A program made the translations under genes and the position numbers. A stretch of DNA of 64,000 nucleotides from Notospermus geniculatus (taxonomy: Eukaryota > Nemertea > Pilidiophora > Heteronemertea > Lineidae). The notes under the pieces are model-generated. The model saw nothing but the letters and a program-made list of their open reading frames with translations. It did not search any database and had not been told where the DNA came from. Shown piece by piece: positions 55,476 to 64,000 of the stretch. The DNA lies in the NCBI GenBank assembly GCA_002633025.1, contig NMRB01001102.1:19770-83769 (forward strand), written 5' to 3'. Every line of letters starts with the position of its first letter. Position 1 is the first letter of the stretch.

Positions 55476-58400
55476 GTAAGTACCAGGTGAACATGTCAAC
55501 ATGTCTTCTGACCCGGATAAATGACGAGTCGACTGCGTTGGGTCAGTCAACTTTAAAAACACCCCTGCCGCATTGAGATTTGCCGTCCATGTGCGCCCAG
55601 CTTAAAGCGAATCGATAGCGGATTTTGTTTACATTTCGCTGGTGTTTGTAAACACAAAATTCAGCCAATCAAAATGCACGAAAATTTCTTTGTTGACATT
55701 CTGGAGAAGTTTGTTTACATTTTTTCCTGAAAATTTGTCCCCTTTCAAATTCTATTTCTAAATCAAATTTTTTCGCTTTCGAATCGCTTTAAGGTAGTGT
55801 CTGTCGTCCGTCGGCATCCATTAACAGGACACGTTTCGTAATCGCTTGGACTGTTAACGTGAAATCTTGCACCCATGTTCCACTCGGTCAGATGAGCTTG
55901 GACAACAATTTTTGGTCAGATCTGATTCTTAGCTTACAAAAAACAAAAAGCAATAATTCCTTAACAAATGTCAGAATCATCTTCCAACGATACATCTATA
56001 TTATAATACGCTAAGCCCGAATTTTGTCCGGCGCCGCGCTGCGTCTGTGATGCTTCCATTCGGCTCAGATTTGGCAGGTGATTTCCTCTTGATATGTATT
56101 TGTGCATAGTGAAGCGATTTTTCCGTTAAAACTTCGCAGAATTATGTTTTAACGGGTTTTTGGTCGTTACCAAGGATTTGAGAGTTTAATATGACGTCAC
56201 GATAACTATGACGTCATACATGTAGGATGACGTCACGCTGAGGAGTCCGTGCAGGCGATGTGCTGCGAGGCAGACGATCGAGGTGTTTACGTCATNTGAC
56301 ATGTGCAACTTGCTGAAGACGAGGGACAAGGACTTTTTGACACAATATTGTTTTGTGCGACACGGAGAGGACAATGATGCATGACTGTCATCAGTGGTAG
56401 CGAATTAAGTGCACGTATGACGGGCATCTTGAGGACGATTCTGTCATTATCTGGCGATTAGCTTCATGCGTTAATCCTCTTCCCACCTGTGCGATTAGCT
56501 CAAAGTGTAATTAACATGAGAGTAACTGTCACGCGCATATGTGACTCGAACAATGCGGCGGCGTCGCAGACCATAAGGTCAGGCAATTCATGAGAACATG
56601 AGTTTCAGGGGGTTGGCAAAAAATTTAATGGTACCCACAGGGGCGATTGTGAGAATGCTAATGGAAAGTGATGAGTCCGTATCAGTGACAAGATGACAAT
56701 GGAAAAGCATGGGCAGAGGATCAAAAGATTAGGCAGAAGTTCACAGCATCACTTTCATTTACAACAGGCCTCATGGCAACAAAATTGTACTTAAAGTATC
56801 TTCTGCACATGCAATTTTAGGATTATATAGGATGTGTAGATCTACCGTACATTACCCTTACATTCATAGTAAACATAAAGTTGTCCCCGAATTTCACAAA
56901 TTTTCGACCTCAACCGGGTCTTCCTCAGGCAGTTTCTAGTTGAGATCCCAGGAGTGAATGAGCTCGATCCAGCTTTCTAGTATTATGAGCTTTATCCAGC
57001 TCACTTCTGGGATCTCTACTAGAAAGTGCCTGAGGAAGACCCCGGTTGGTTGAAAATTTGTGAAATTCGGCAATTTGGCATTGGTGTTCTTCCTTTTCTC
57101 TCACCCTGGTAGGCCTACTTCATTTTGGTTTTCCAGTTGCGGAGGGCACGTGGCTCCCCCTCTTGGTCTAGGCCTTGTTTTTGCCCTCCCCTTCCCCCCT
57201 TTTTTTGCTCTAATCCTCCTCGTTCTTTTCATTGCTCAGTGATTTGCATTATCCATTCTGGGTTTTTTTTCCTACAAATCTGGAAACCCCGGTTGGGGTC
57301 GAAAATTCGTGAATTCTGGAGATTGACTTCTTGTTTATTATCATTTAGTGTGTCAATTTTGTGCTTTTTGTACCTTGTCATACTAATAGGCGTATTTTCA
57401 TGGGCTTTTTATCTTTTTTGAAATGACGGATGGCAGCGCGGGTGAATATCTGTACGACGTAAACGAACGTCGGTCTTTGATCGATGACGTCACCACCTCT
57501 GGGTGTATTCGACTCACTGTGCAGAGAACGGTGTTCTGGAAGAGTCGAACAGCGGAGAACGCGTGACGGGAACGTGTTCCTGTTCCCGAATCTCACACCA
57601 CCTCGGGTGGTGGTGCAGACGGGAACAGTCGAGAACAAAGATGGCGGACACTGGCGGCAACTTTATAAATATTTTTTGTCAGATCATATTGTAATTATTC
57701 GAGGTTTAGGATCAAGCAGAAATGACATTATGACATATCCTTATTCTAAACTGAATATTTTGGAAGTATTCTTGAAAAACGTTGGGGTTTTTAGGCCACC
57801 GTATTGACGCCGGAAGTGAAACCATAGTAACCTGCACTTTCCTATTCGAGACTCGAGAACACTTTACTTGTTCTCGGCCTGTTCGGGTGCAGATGAGAAC
57901 AGGGAGTCGAATACAGCCTCTGGGTCTGCATGGACTCCTCAGCGTGACGTCACCCTATGACGTCACAGTTATAGTGACGTCATATTAAACTCTCAAATCC
58001 TTGGTAACGACAAAAAAACCTAAAACATAACTTTGTGAAGCCTTTTTAAAAAACTAAATACAAAACAACATACTCCTTCATATTGGGAACGTGGCTGTAG
58101 TACAGTCACATCAGTTGAGATCGAAGCCACAGAGAATAAGCCGGACAAAATTTGAGGGTTCTCCTTTATATATGTAGGCTATCTAGATAAATATGCCACT
58201 TGACGTATTTACACGAATTTGGTTATTCTGGGCGCATTGATTCAAAGGTCGTGCGACTTCAAGCAGGGGCAGAGGCAAATTTCGCGTCCTTCACGTATCA
58301 CGCGAGATTTCCCGAGACATAAACATTAGGATGTCTTAAAAACCTCCTCAACAGTATTCAGTGTCCTTCCTAGAGCTGTGTGAAATTTCATCAAAACAGT

Positions 58401-61400
58401 TTCATTTTTACCCCTCTTTTTCTCTTTTTAGAGTGTGTAATTATGGGCACGGGACATGTGTTTCTTTCCACGTCAAGTCAGCCTGCGGTCATTTTATCTA
58501 CGTTAAGCGCTGACAGCGCGTCACCTGTTACCGGCCGTGTCTTATGGAAGAAGGATGGGACTGATGTTAGTTCCAAAGCTTCAAATTTGATGCCACCGCC
58601 AGTGATGGCCGCGATGAATATCCGATTCACTCCCAGTGACCAGAACATCGCCGGAGACTACACATGTGAAGTTACTGGTACTCTTTCTAAATCAGATGTT
58701 TGGAAAATCAGTGTGGAAAGTAAGTTGTCTTTTTTAAAAGTCCATGTTCTTGCCCATTTACACTAAAGCGGGTGATCCACTGTCGCGATTTTGGCTTGAG
58801 ACGGGGTTGCGTTCCCTTGCGATCACCTTTATGGTAATCGGAAGTCCTTATAAGGTGATCGTAAGGAATCGCAACCCCGTCTGAAGCCAAAATCGCAATA
58901 GTGGATCACCCGCTTAAGAAATTTTCACCGTGTTGGGTCCGGAATCTGCTGTTGTGGAAACTAGGTTTTAGCTCTAGAGTCAATTCAACAGGGCAATTAA
59001 GTCCAAAAGCCAGAGTGGGTTCGGGAGGACATCTGGCTTTTTTGTCAAAATCGTTTAGATGCCCACGAGACGCATATAGATCGATTGCACGCAGTTTCCG
59101 ATCTTTCCCGACCGCCGTCGTCAAGGCTACCGATCTCGGTCGGGAATCTAAAATTAGAAACTCCCCGCATGCGCAGTAGGCTGGAGATCTTTCCCGACCG
59201 CCGTCGTCAAGGCTACCGATCTCGGTCGGGAACCTAAAATTAGAAACTCCCCGCATGCGCAGTAGGCTGGGTCCGAAAATAAATGACCTTGTCGTCTTTG
59301 AGTGACAGCGTAGCCATGCTTCTCTTCGGCCCTCTTCTGCCGGTATTCTGAAGAACCGCACGTTATCTGATTGTCCAAAATGTGCCCCACAGTTCTTAAC
59401 AAGGCATACTTTCACCATTTCATATTTTAGTGATCGTAATACGTGTACAAAATCGAGTTTTTAGCCGCGTTTCGGTTTGTTTACATGCCCATCCCGAAAT
59501 TGCTTTCGGACCCAGCCCGAGCGCATGCGCGAAACTTCGTTCTCTTGATGACGCACAACAATGCCCGAACGGAGATCGGGAATCATTGTTGCGTTGACAA
59601 CGGTGGTCGGAAAAGATCGGAAACGGCGTGCAATCGATCTGTAGACTGGACCGAGCCCAACCCGAGGGATAAGGGCTTGTCATGCTTGTAGGCCTAGCAT
59701 CGTTGTGTCTGTTCTGTTTCCGATAGGCCTATACTGTATCAAGCACGTTTGCTGCCGTAGAGGAGTACGATTCGGTAATGACCGCACACCGCGATCCTTG
59801 ACCGTACACCACGGTTATTTACCGTACACCACTGTCATTGACCGTACACCGCAGTCATTGACCCTACACTATACAGGCTTCCCACATGACGTCACGAGTC
59901 ACGTGATCCGCCATCTTGGAGTACAAACACAGCCAATCAGCGCCAGCCAATCAGCGACCACTGTGTAGTGTAGTGTAGTGTACTGTACTGTACTGTACTG
60001 TACTGTACTGAGAGCGGTCTTTGATGGTTAAATCTAATTAAAGGAGTCTTATGTGGAGTCCAATCTTTTTGGATTATTAAAAAGCGATAAGCCAAGTTGT
60101 AGGCCTCCTCAACTTTCTGGGAAGAACTGTCAGGCTGTCCCAAAGTGCACATGAGTACACATTCGCATAGCCATCTCTACCAGCAAGAATACCACTTTCA
60201 TAAGGCAGTGGATTGCGCAACCATCGGATAGTTCTGATTAGTCAATGCCGTATATGAAACAAAAGTAGTTCTGATTGGTCAATGCCGTAATGGAACACAA
60301 AACTAATTCTGATTGGTCAATGCCATATATGGAACACAAAAGTTATTGACAGTGAATCTATAGGCTATCGAACAAGAAGTTACTGACAATGTGGCGTGAG
60401 ACTATGGGCAAGTCTCTTTGCCTCACTGGCCTCTCTCCACCCAGGGCCGACCGAATCGAAACTCCGATAGCACTAACATGGTAAAAGGCATTGCATACCT
60501 CTCTGTTAGTGCTATCGGAGTTTTGATTCGGTCGGCGGCCCAGGTGTATAAATGGGTACCAGTCGGAAATGTTCGGGTTGTCGCGCTGAATGAGCAGCTC
60601 ATCTGAGTTCTACTGAAAGGTTTCAGGATAGACCTGTCATTGTTGATGTCTGCCTTTTAACCCTAAATTTAACTTAATCTCGGTTCATGTACTTTCTATT
60701 GGCTATTCTGCTCCGAGGAGTATGGTAATTAAATTGGCCTGAGGTTAGTCATTCTTATTTTCGTGGTGTTATTATTACTAGCAAAACCCGTGCTCCGCAC
60801 GGAGTAGAAGGCCTAAATGATTGTTTACAACAAAGTCATGTTGGATGGAACGTTCTGACCACGTGCTCCGTCCATTACCAATGAGGAATCGGAGGAACTA
60901 ATCAATACCATCGCCAGCGTGACGTTGCTATGGGTGACGTCACAAACTTGATGCTGTGCGATTGATGACCTCACAAATGGATGCTGGTCGACGTCACGTC
61001 TGGTTACCATGGTTACGTCAAAAACAACGTCTGCATGCGCATGACGTCATCAGTGATGTGACGTCATGTTGGATGGAACGTTCTGATCACGTGCTCCGTC
61101 CATTACGCATTGATGACGTCAGTGCGCGAATACCATCGGCAGCGTGACGTTGCTATGGGTGACGTCACAAACTTTCGAAACTACTTCAAACACCCGTTTC
61201 GAAAAATCACTTATATAGGTGCGATGTGATAAATTTGTCCAAATTTTTTGGTGCCGTTCCAATCATGTAGACTTTGGAATAATGTATGCCAAATATCACG
61301 TCATTCGAGTCAGGAATAAGAACGGAGATAGAGTTACAAAAAACCCCGATTCGGAAATAATATATAAGATATCCGTGTCTAGAGTATATTCGCTTCACCT

Positions 61401-63501
61401 CGAATGTAAAATATTTTTCAGCTCCTCAAAAACCAAGGCTGTTATGCGAAACTGTTAAAGTTGATGAAACCGCTAAGTGTGCTTGTATCAGCGGCAACAA
61501 TCCCGAAATCAAAGTAACAGAATTTGAACTGAAAGTCGACGGTACGACTAAGCCAGCAGAAGGGACAAATACCCCCAAAAATGAGGTAAGTGTTACTCCT
61601 TCCAATAAGGAACCGCGTAACTTGTTCTCCCGACAGGGCGGCGTTACGAGCGGTTGTACCGAAGACGTCAAAAACAAAAGCAAACCAACGCCATGACGTC
61701 GCCTGACGGCGTCCTTGACGAAGTGCAAGACGGACGAGACGTCGAAAAAGGTCCAACCGCCCACAGCGCCTCCTAGTGGTGGTAGTTTTCCAGGTTCCCC
61801 CATTCAAACATGCAAAGTTCACAGAGCGCCGAGTCACGGGAATCACCCGCACACCAGGAATGCGGAAGCGGAATGTGCTGTGCATTATCGCATACAACAT
61901 ATCGCTTCCGCATCCCGTCTACTGCATTCCGGATGTCTGGTAAACGCAGCTTTATACTGGATTCAGACTTTTCCGTTTTGCGCTTGTGCGTTCCCGAGGT
62001 TTTGTACCAACAAAATTACTTTTTCTACTGCGCAGTCACATAGAAAACGGACACGCGCAAAGTAGGCCCATGAATCTACCAAGGCTCGTTTCCACAGACG
62101 CGTTTCACGCTGCGTGATGCGTCAAATCTTTTGTTATTTTCCGCCGCTCTGCTTCCAAACAATGGGCGAAGCGCGTCAAAACGCTCACGCTACCGCTTCT
62201 GTGGAAACGGGCCTTTAGGGGGAATTCATTGCTGCAGGGATGCGGTCCGTTTGCCCCTAGTTTTCCGGATAGGACAACGCAAAAGCCCATTCGATCGATT
62301 TTTTTATGGACAAAATCCCGAATGAACCGCACTTTACTGGGCGCATGGTTATCACCGCGTTATTCGTTCAGGTGTGCAGCTACCATAAATTTGCATTCTG
62401 AGCTCCATTTTCTCTTATTATTTTGATCTAGATCTCTGTGAAATTAACAAAGGACCTCGTTGGAAAGAGCGTCACATGCAAAGCTAAGTACGAATCGACC
62501 AACGCCTTTTCTCCAGAGGCCTCTACAAAGCTTGAAGCTGGTAAGAAAATGAAATTTTATAAGATGAAAACACGAAAACTGTACATTATTGTATAGAACT
62601 TTCCCAAAAAGATGGTGGCTTCTAATGCGGGTGATCCACCGACTTTACGACGAGTTTACGATCTGTTTGCGATTAGCTCACAACGCAACAGTTTCCAATG
62701 CTTTTCCACGGCAAAAACGTGCATAAGGGAAACTTTAGAACTAAAATTTCAACTTCTATCGGTCTGCACACATGTATTGCGGAGATACACGCCGTGCTGT
62801 TTGCACAGGTTAAGTCTATTGGTATTTAGCTACAAGATGAGGGGTCAGTTGCTATGTTAAACTTTCTGACTTTCTCACAATGAGGATTTCAAAATGGGAT
62901 GCAAAAACCAACTTTGCAAATAGCCCCGCAATCAATGGGCCATGTCTATAGTGGCAAACTGATCGTATACTCGTCGTAAAGTCGGTGGATCACCCGCATG
63001 ACGTCGACGTGGCCATTCTTTGTCCAAGCATTACATAACACTACCAACGCATCCTCTCAGACAATTATTTTACCTGAACTTTTGTGTCCATGGCCCGCTT
63101 GACCAGCTTGGCGTGCCAGCGGCCATTGAATGCTATTGAGCTTCTGACGTCATATGGTGAGAACTGTTTGACCGCCATCTTTGTTGGAAAAGTCTATATC
63201 ACAGGCAAATCGTCGGTACCACTGAACCAGGATGAATCATCTCTGAAATGAAAATTCCAGAAGAAAGCAGTTTAGTTTTGATCCAGCTCATGAGGCCTTA
63301 TGTCAAATAATTCTTGGGCTCTGGCATAGGCCTGTATGGGGTATCCACGGTCTGGATTCTATAAATAATGCACTTTTTTTCTCTACTTCAGGGCCGGGTT
63401 GTCCGAGTTGTCCGACTTGTGGTTGTGTTGAAGGTGCCGGTGTATCTCTGATGACCATTGGATTGGTTCTGCTGCTGAGTACAGTCCTGATGAAGGAATA
63501 G
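55406..63501 (+). CDS. Gene C: two-Ig-domain cell-surface protein, complete (246 residues)
   Basis: Five exons, 741 nt in one frame: 55406-55475 (signal peptide), 58432-58719 (Ig1), 61422-61585 and 62432-62540 (Ig2 in two halves), 63392-63501 (stalk, hydrophobic anchor, stop). Ig1 has the core Trp (RVLWKKDGT) and the F-strand Cys (AGDYTCEV), but the usual B-strand Cys is Ser (AVILSTLS); a different Cys lies near the N-terminus (KCVIMGTG). Ig2 has KCACISGNN and GKSVTCKAK. The membrane-proximal segment is cysteine-rich (GCPSCPTCGC). The C-terminus VSLMTIGLVLLLSTVLMKE leaves no cytosolic signalling tail, so a GPI signal or a minimal membrane anchor. It would act at the cell surface. I recognise no named family. 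Confidence 0.85.
56000..58180. mobile_element. Large inverted-repeat structure in gene C intron 1
   Basis: AAGGATTTGAGAGTTTAATA (about 56165) and GCTGAGGAGTCC (about 56235) return inverted near 57925-58000. The outer arms near 56003 and 58160 (ATTTTGTCCGGC / GCCGGACAAAAT) also pair. The N at 56296 and several smaller repeats (56895-57065, 57378-57640) lie inside. Confidence 0.55.
58432..58719 (+). CDS. Gene C exon 2: Ig domain 1
   Basis: The acceptor follows a T-rich tract (CTCTTTTTAG) and the donor is GTAAGT, phase 1 to phase 1, as is typical for a single-exon Ig domain. It contains GTGHVFLS, LWKKDG, IRFTPSDQ and YTCEV. The B-strand Cys is replaced. Confidence 0.85.
58768..58913. mobile_element. 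GCGGGTGATCCAC foldback MITE
   Basis: The ends GCGGGTGATCCAC and its complement flank arms with GGCTTGAGACGGGGTTGCG. It shares its 13-bp ends with the element at 62627-62996 and the left half at 49098. Confidence 0.8.
59104..59270. repeat. Two tandem copies of an about 84-bp unit
   Basis: ATCTTTCCCGACCGCCGTCG through CCGCATGCGCAGTAGGCTGG occurs twice in a row with one or two differences. Confidence 0.85.
59290..59418 (-). pseudogene. THAP zinc-finger first half
   Basis: Starting at the ATG at 59418 the minus strand reads MVKVCLVKNCGAHFGQSDNV then RFFRIPAEEGRREAWLRC. This matches the N-terminal THAP pattern (CxxxxC ... FxRxP ... W). The later CxxH part is not found downstream in frame. It lies in sequence absent from the left duplicate and is probably an exon of a transposase-related gene or its relic. 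Confidence 0.55.
60444..60541. mobile_element. GGCCGACCGAATCGAAACTCC foldback at the same SINE CAG
   Basis: GGCCGACCGAATCGAAACTC and the inverted GAGTTTTGATTCGGTCGG arms split the SINE exactly at CCACCCAG / CAGGTGTATAA (3-bp CAG duplication). This is the identical site occupied by a different element in gene B (46336-46499). Confidence 0.85.
60777..61372. mobile_element. Insertion with internal 230-bp duplication in gene C intron 2
   Basis: Absent from the left duplicate (47818 reads ATTATTATATCCGTG). It starts CTAGCAAAACCCGTGCTCCG. TTGGATGGAACGTTCTGACC and GTGACGTTGCTATGGGTGAC each occur twice, about 230 bp apart. The class is unassigned. Confidence 0.6.
61422..61585 (+). CDS. Gene C exon 3: first half of Ig domain 2
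   Basis: Reads PQKPRLLCETVKVDETAKCA, then CISGNNPEIKV, and ends TPKNE at a phase-0 donor GTAAGT. It is practically identical to 47870-48033. Confidence 0.85.
62432..62540 (+). CDS. Gene C exon 4: second half of Ig domain 2
   Basis: Reads ISVKLTKDLVGKSVTCKAKY and ends with KLEA, donor GTAAGA, phase 1. GKSVTCKA is the F-strand with its Cys. Confidence 0.83.
62627..62996. mobile_element. 370-bp element with GCGGGTGATCCACCGACTTT ends
   Basis: The arms GCGGGTGATCCACCGACTTT and its inverted copy (to 62996) are about 30 bp, with an unrelated AT-rich interior. In the left duplicate only the left end (49098-49145) is present, and this is where B/C homology ends. Confidence 0.8.
63392..63501 (+). CDS. 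Gene C exon 5: Cys-rich stalk and C-terminal anchor
   Basis: Encodes GPGCPSCPTCGCVEGAG and VSLMTIGLVLLLSTVLMKE, then TAG. The last 19 codons match gene A's last exon almost base for base, while the stalk codons differ completely. Confidence 0.85.
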
Positions 63502-63727
63502 AGAGAAAGAGAACGGAGAAGTGTACAAGCATATTCTGAACCCGGTTAATCAACATCGAAGCCGATAATTTATAATTTGTTAATATAGGCTTGGCAAGAA
63601 AATTCAGGAAGCATACACTTTCAGTAGCCTATGAGGGGAGGTGGTCTGAAAATTTAGGGGTCATTTGAACATGCCTGTACATTTTTGATCATTTTTTGTT
63701 GAATGGGGGGGGGGACTAAAAATCCAG

Positions 63728-63833
63728 GGGCCGTATGCATAAAACATCTTAAGTGTAAAAGTTCCCTTAAACTATTGTTCCAAACAAAAGATAAGGGAAA
63801 TTTTACACTTAAGATGTTTTATGCATACGGCCC
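63728..63833. mobile_element. GGGCCGTATGCATAAAACATC foldback, CAG duplication
   Basis: GGGCCGTATGCATAAAACAT and its complement enclose CTTAAG-rich arms. CAG is on both flanks. The homologous 3' flank of gene A (complement of 30425-30450) lacks it. It is the third sub-family with GGGCCG-type ends. Confidence 0.82.
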
Positions 63834-64000
63834 CAGGTTGTTATGCGCACACACATGTACTAGAAGTATGGTCCCGTACACTTTTTTTGGCACCGTACCT
63901 TTCACAATNTCACAATTTGTGAGCCACTCCAGCAAAAGCAGCGCTTGTTGCAAGTGATCATCATTGATCATCAGTTTACCCAACTATTAGGGAGATTTCG

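Larger units (their letters stand above)
50844..62680. repeat. Right copy of 11-12 kb duplication
   Basis: Counterpart of 37697-49145. It contains gene C exons 1-4 and ends just before gene C's anchor exon. That is why the left copy has none. Confidence 0.85.

Noticed and set aside
59443-59968. Plus-strand frames rich in repeated YTT/VHH words
   Set aside because: They arise from short tandem CCGTACACC repeats and recur in the left copy with frameshifts. There is no domain and no splice support.

Overview
This is a eukaryotic genomic window: genes split by GT-AG introns, tRNA-derived and 5S-rRNA-like SINEs, very many foldback/MITE elements, and proteins of animal-only families. The repeat style (TACATGTAC and AGGCCTAC words, extreme MITE load, insertion differences between near-identical copies) suggests a marine invertebrate deuterostome such as a lancelet, hemichordate or echinoderm. 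That assignment is an inference; nothing here fixes the species.

Left part, about 1-27.3 kb, minus strand: three tandem copies, plus a small relic of a fourth at the left edge, of a gene for a DEG/ENaC/ASIC-family sodium channel. Copy 3 (18603-27200) can be spliced by eye into one 9-exon frame of 2805 nt, 934 residues, with every splice phase consistent. It has the N-terminal HG gating motif, TM1, the FGMC.VFN motif, the cysteine-rich region, a pre-TM2 strand, TM2 with a GGS filter, and a C-terminal PPPY motif. The striking feature is exon 7. It carries about 430 extra, mostly helical residues between the thumb helix and the last palm strand, a place where ASICs have no insert. Copy 2 (10528-17129) is intact except for exon 1, which falls at a one-base assembly gap. 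Copy 1 (1527-8886) is damaged by a MITE inside exon 7, a 242-bp internal tandem duplication and two sequence gaps.

Middle, 27.2-30.8 kb: no gene seen; MITEs and unassigned sequence.

Right part, 30.8-63.5 kb: a second family of small cell-surface proteins with a signal peptide, two Ig-like domains and a C-terminal hydrophobic segment followed by almost no tail (membrane- or GPI-anchored). Gene A lies on the minus strand (30818-36651; its signal-peptide exon is missing at the N at 37696). Genes B (41888-49003) and C (55406-63501) lie on the plus strand. C is complete (5 exons, 741 nt, 246 residues). B lacks a visible Ig1 exon (629-bp N gap nearby) and a last exon. The interval 37697-49145 is collinear with 50844-62680, so B and C sit on an 11-12 kb tandem duplication or on two unmerged haplotypes. 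An extra copy of gene A's signal-peptide exon (49981-50053) sits between them.

The duplicated copies act as natural filled/empty site pairs. They expose exact insertion boundaries and target duplications for several short transposon families: TTAA, ATT, CAG/CTG, TWA, AT, ATTATA and CTTAC. One foldback is made of eleven CACCGCGGTG palindromes spaced about 20 bp apart. Most isolated single Ns are not base ambiguities but collapsed assembly gaps, often at hairpins, and they break the genes.
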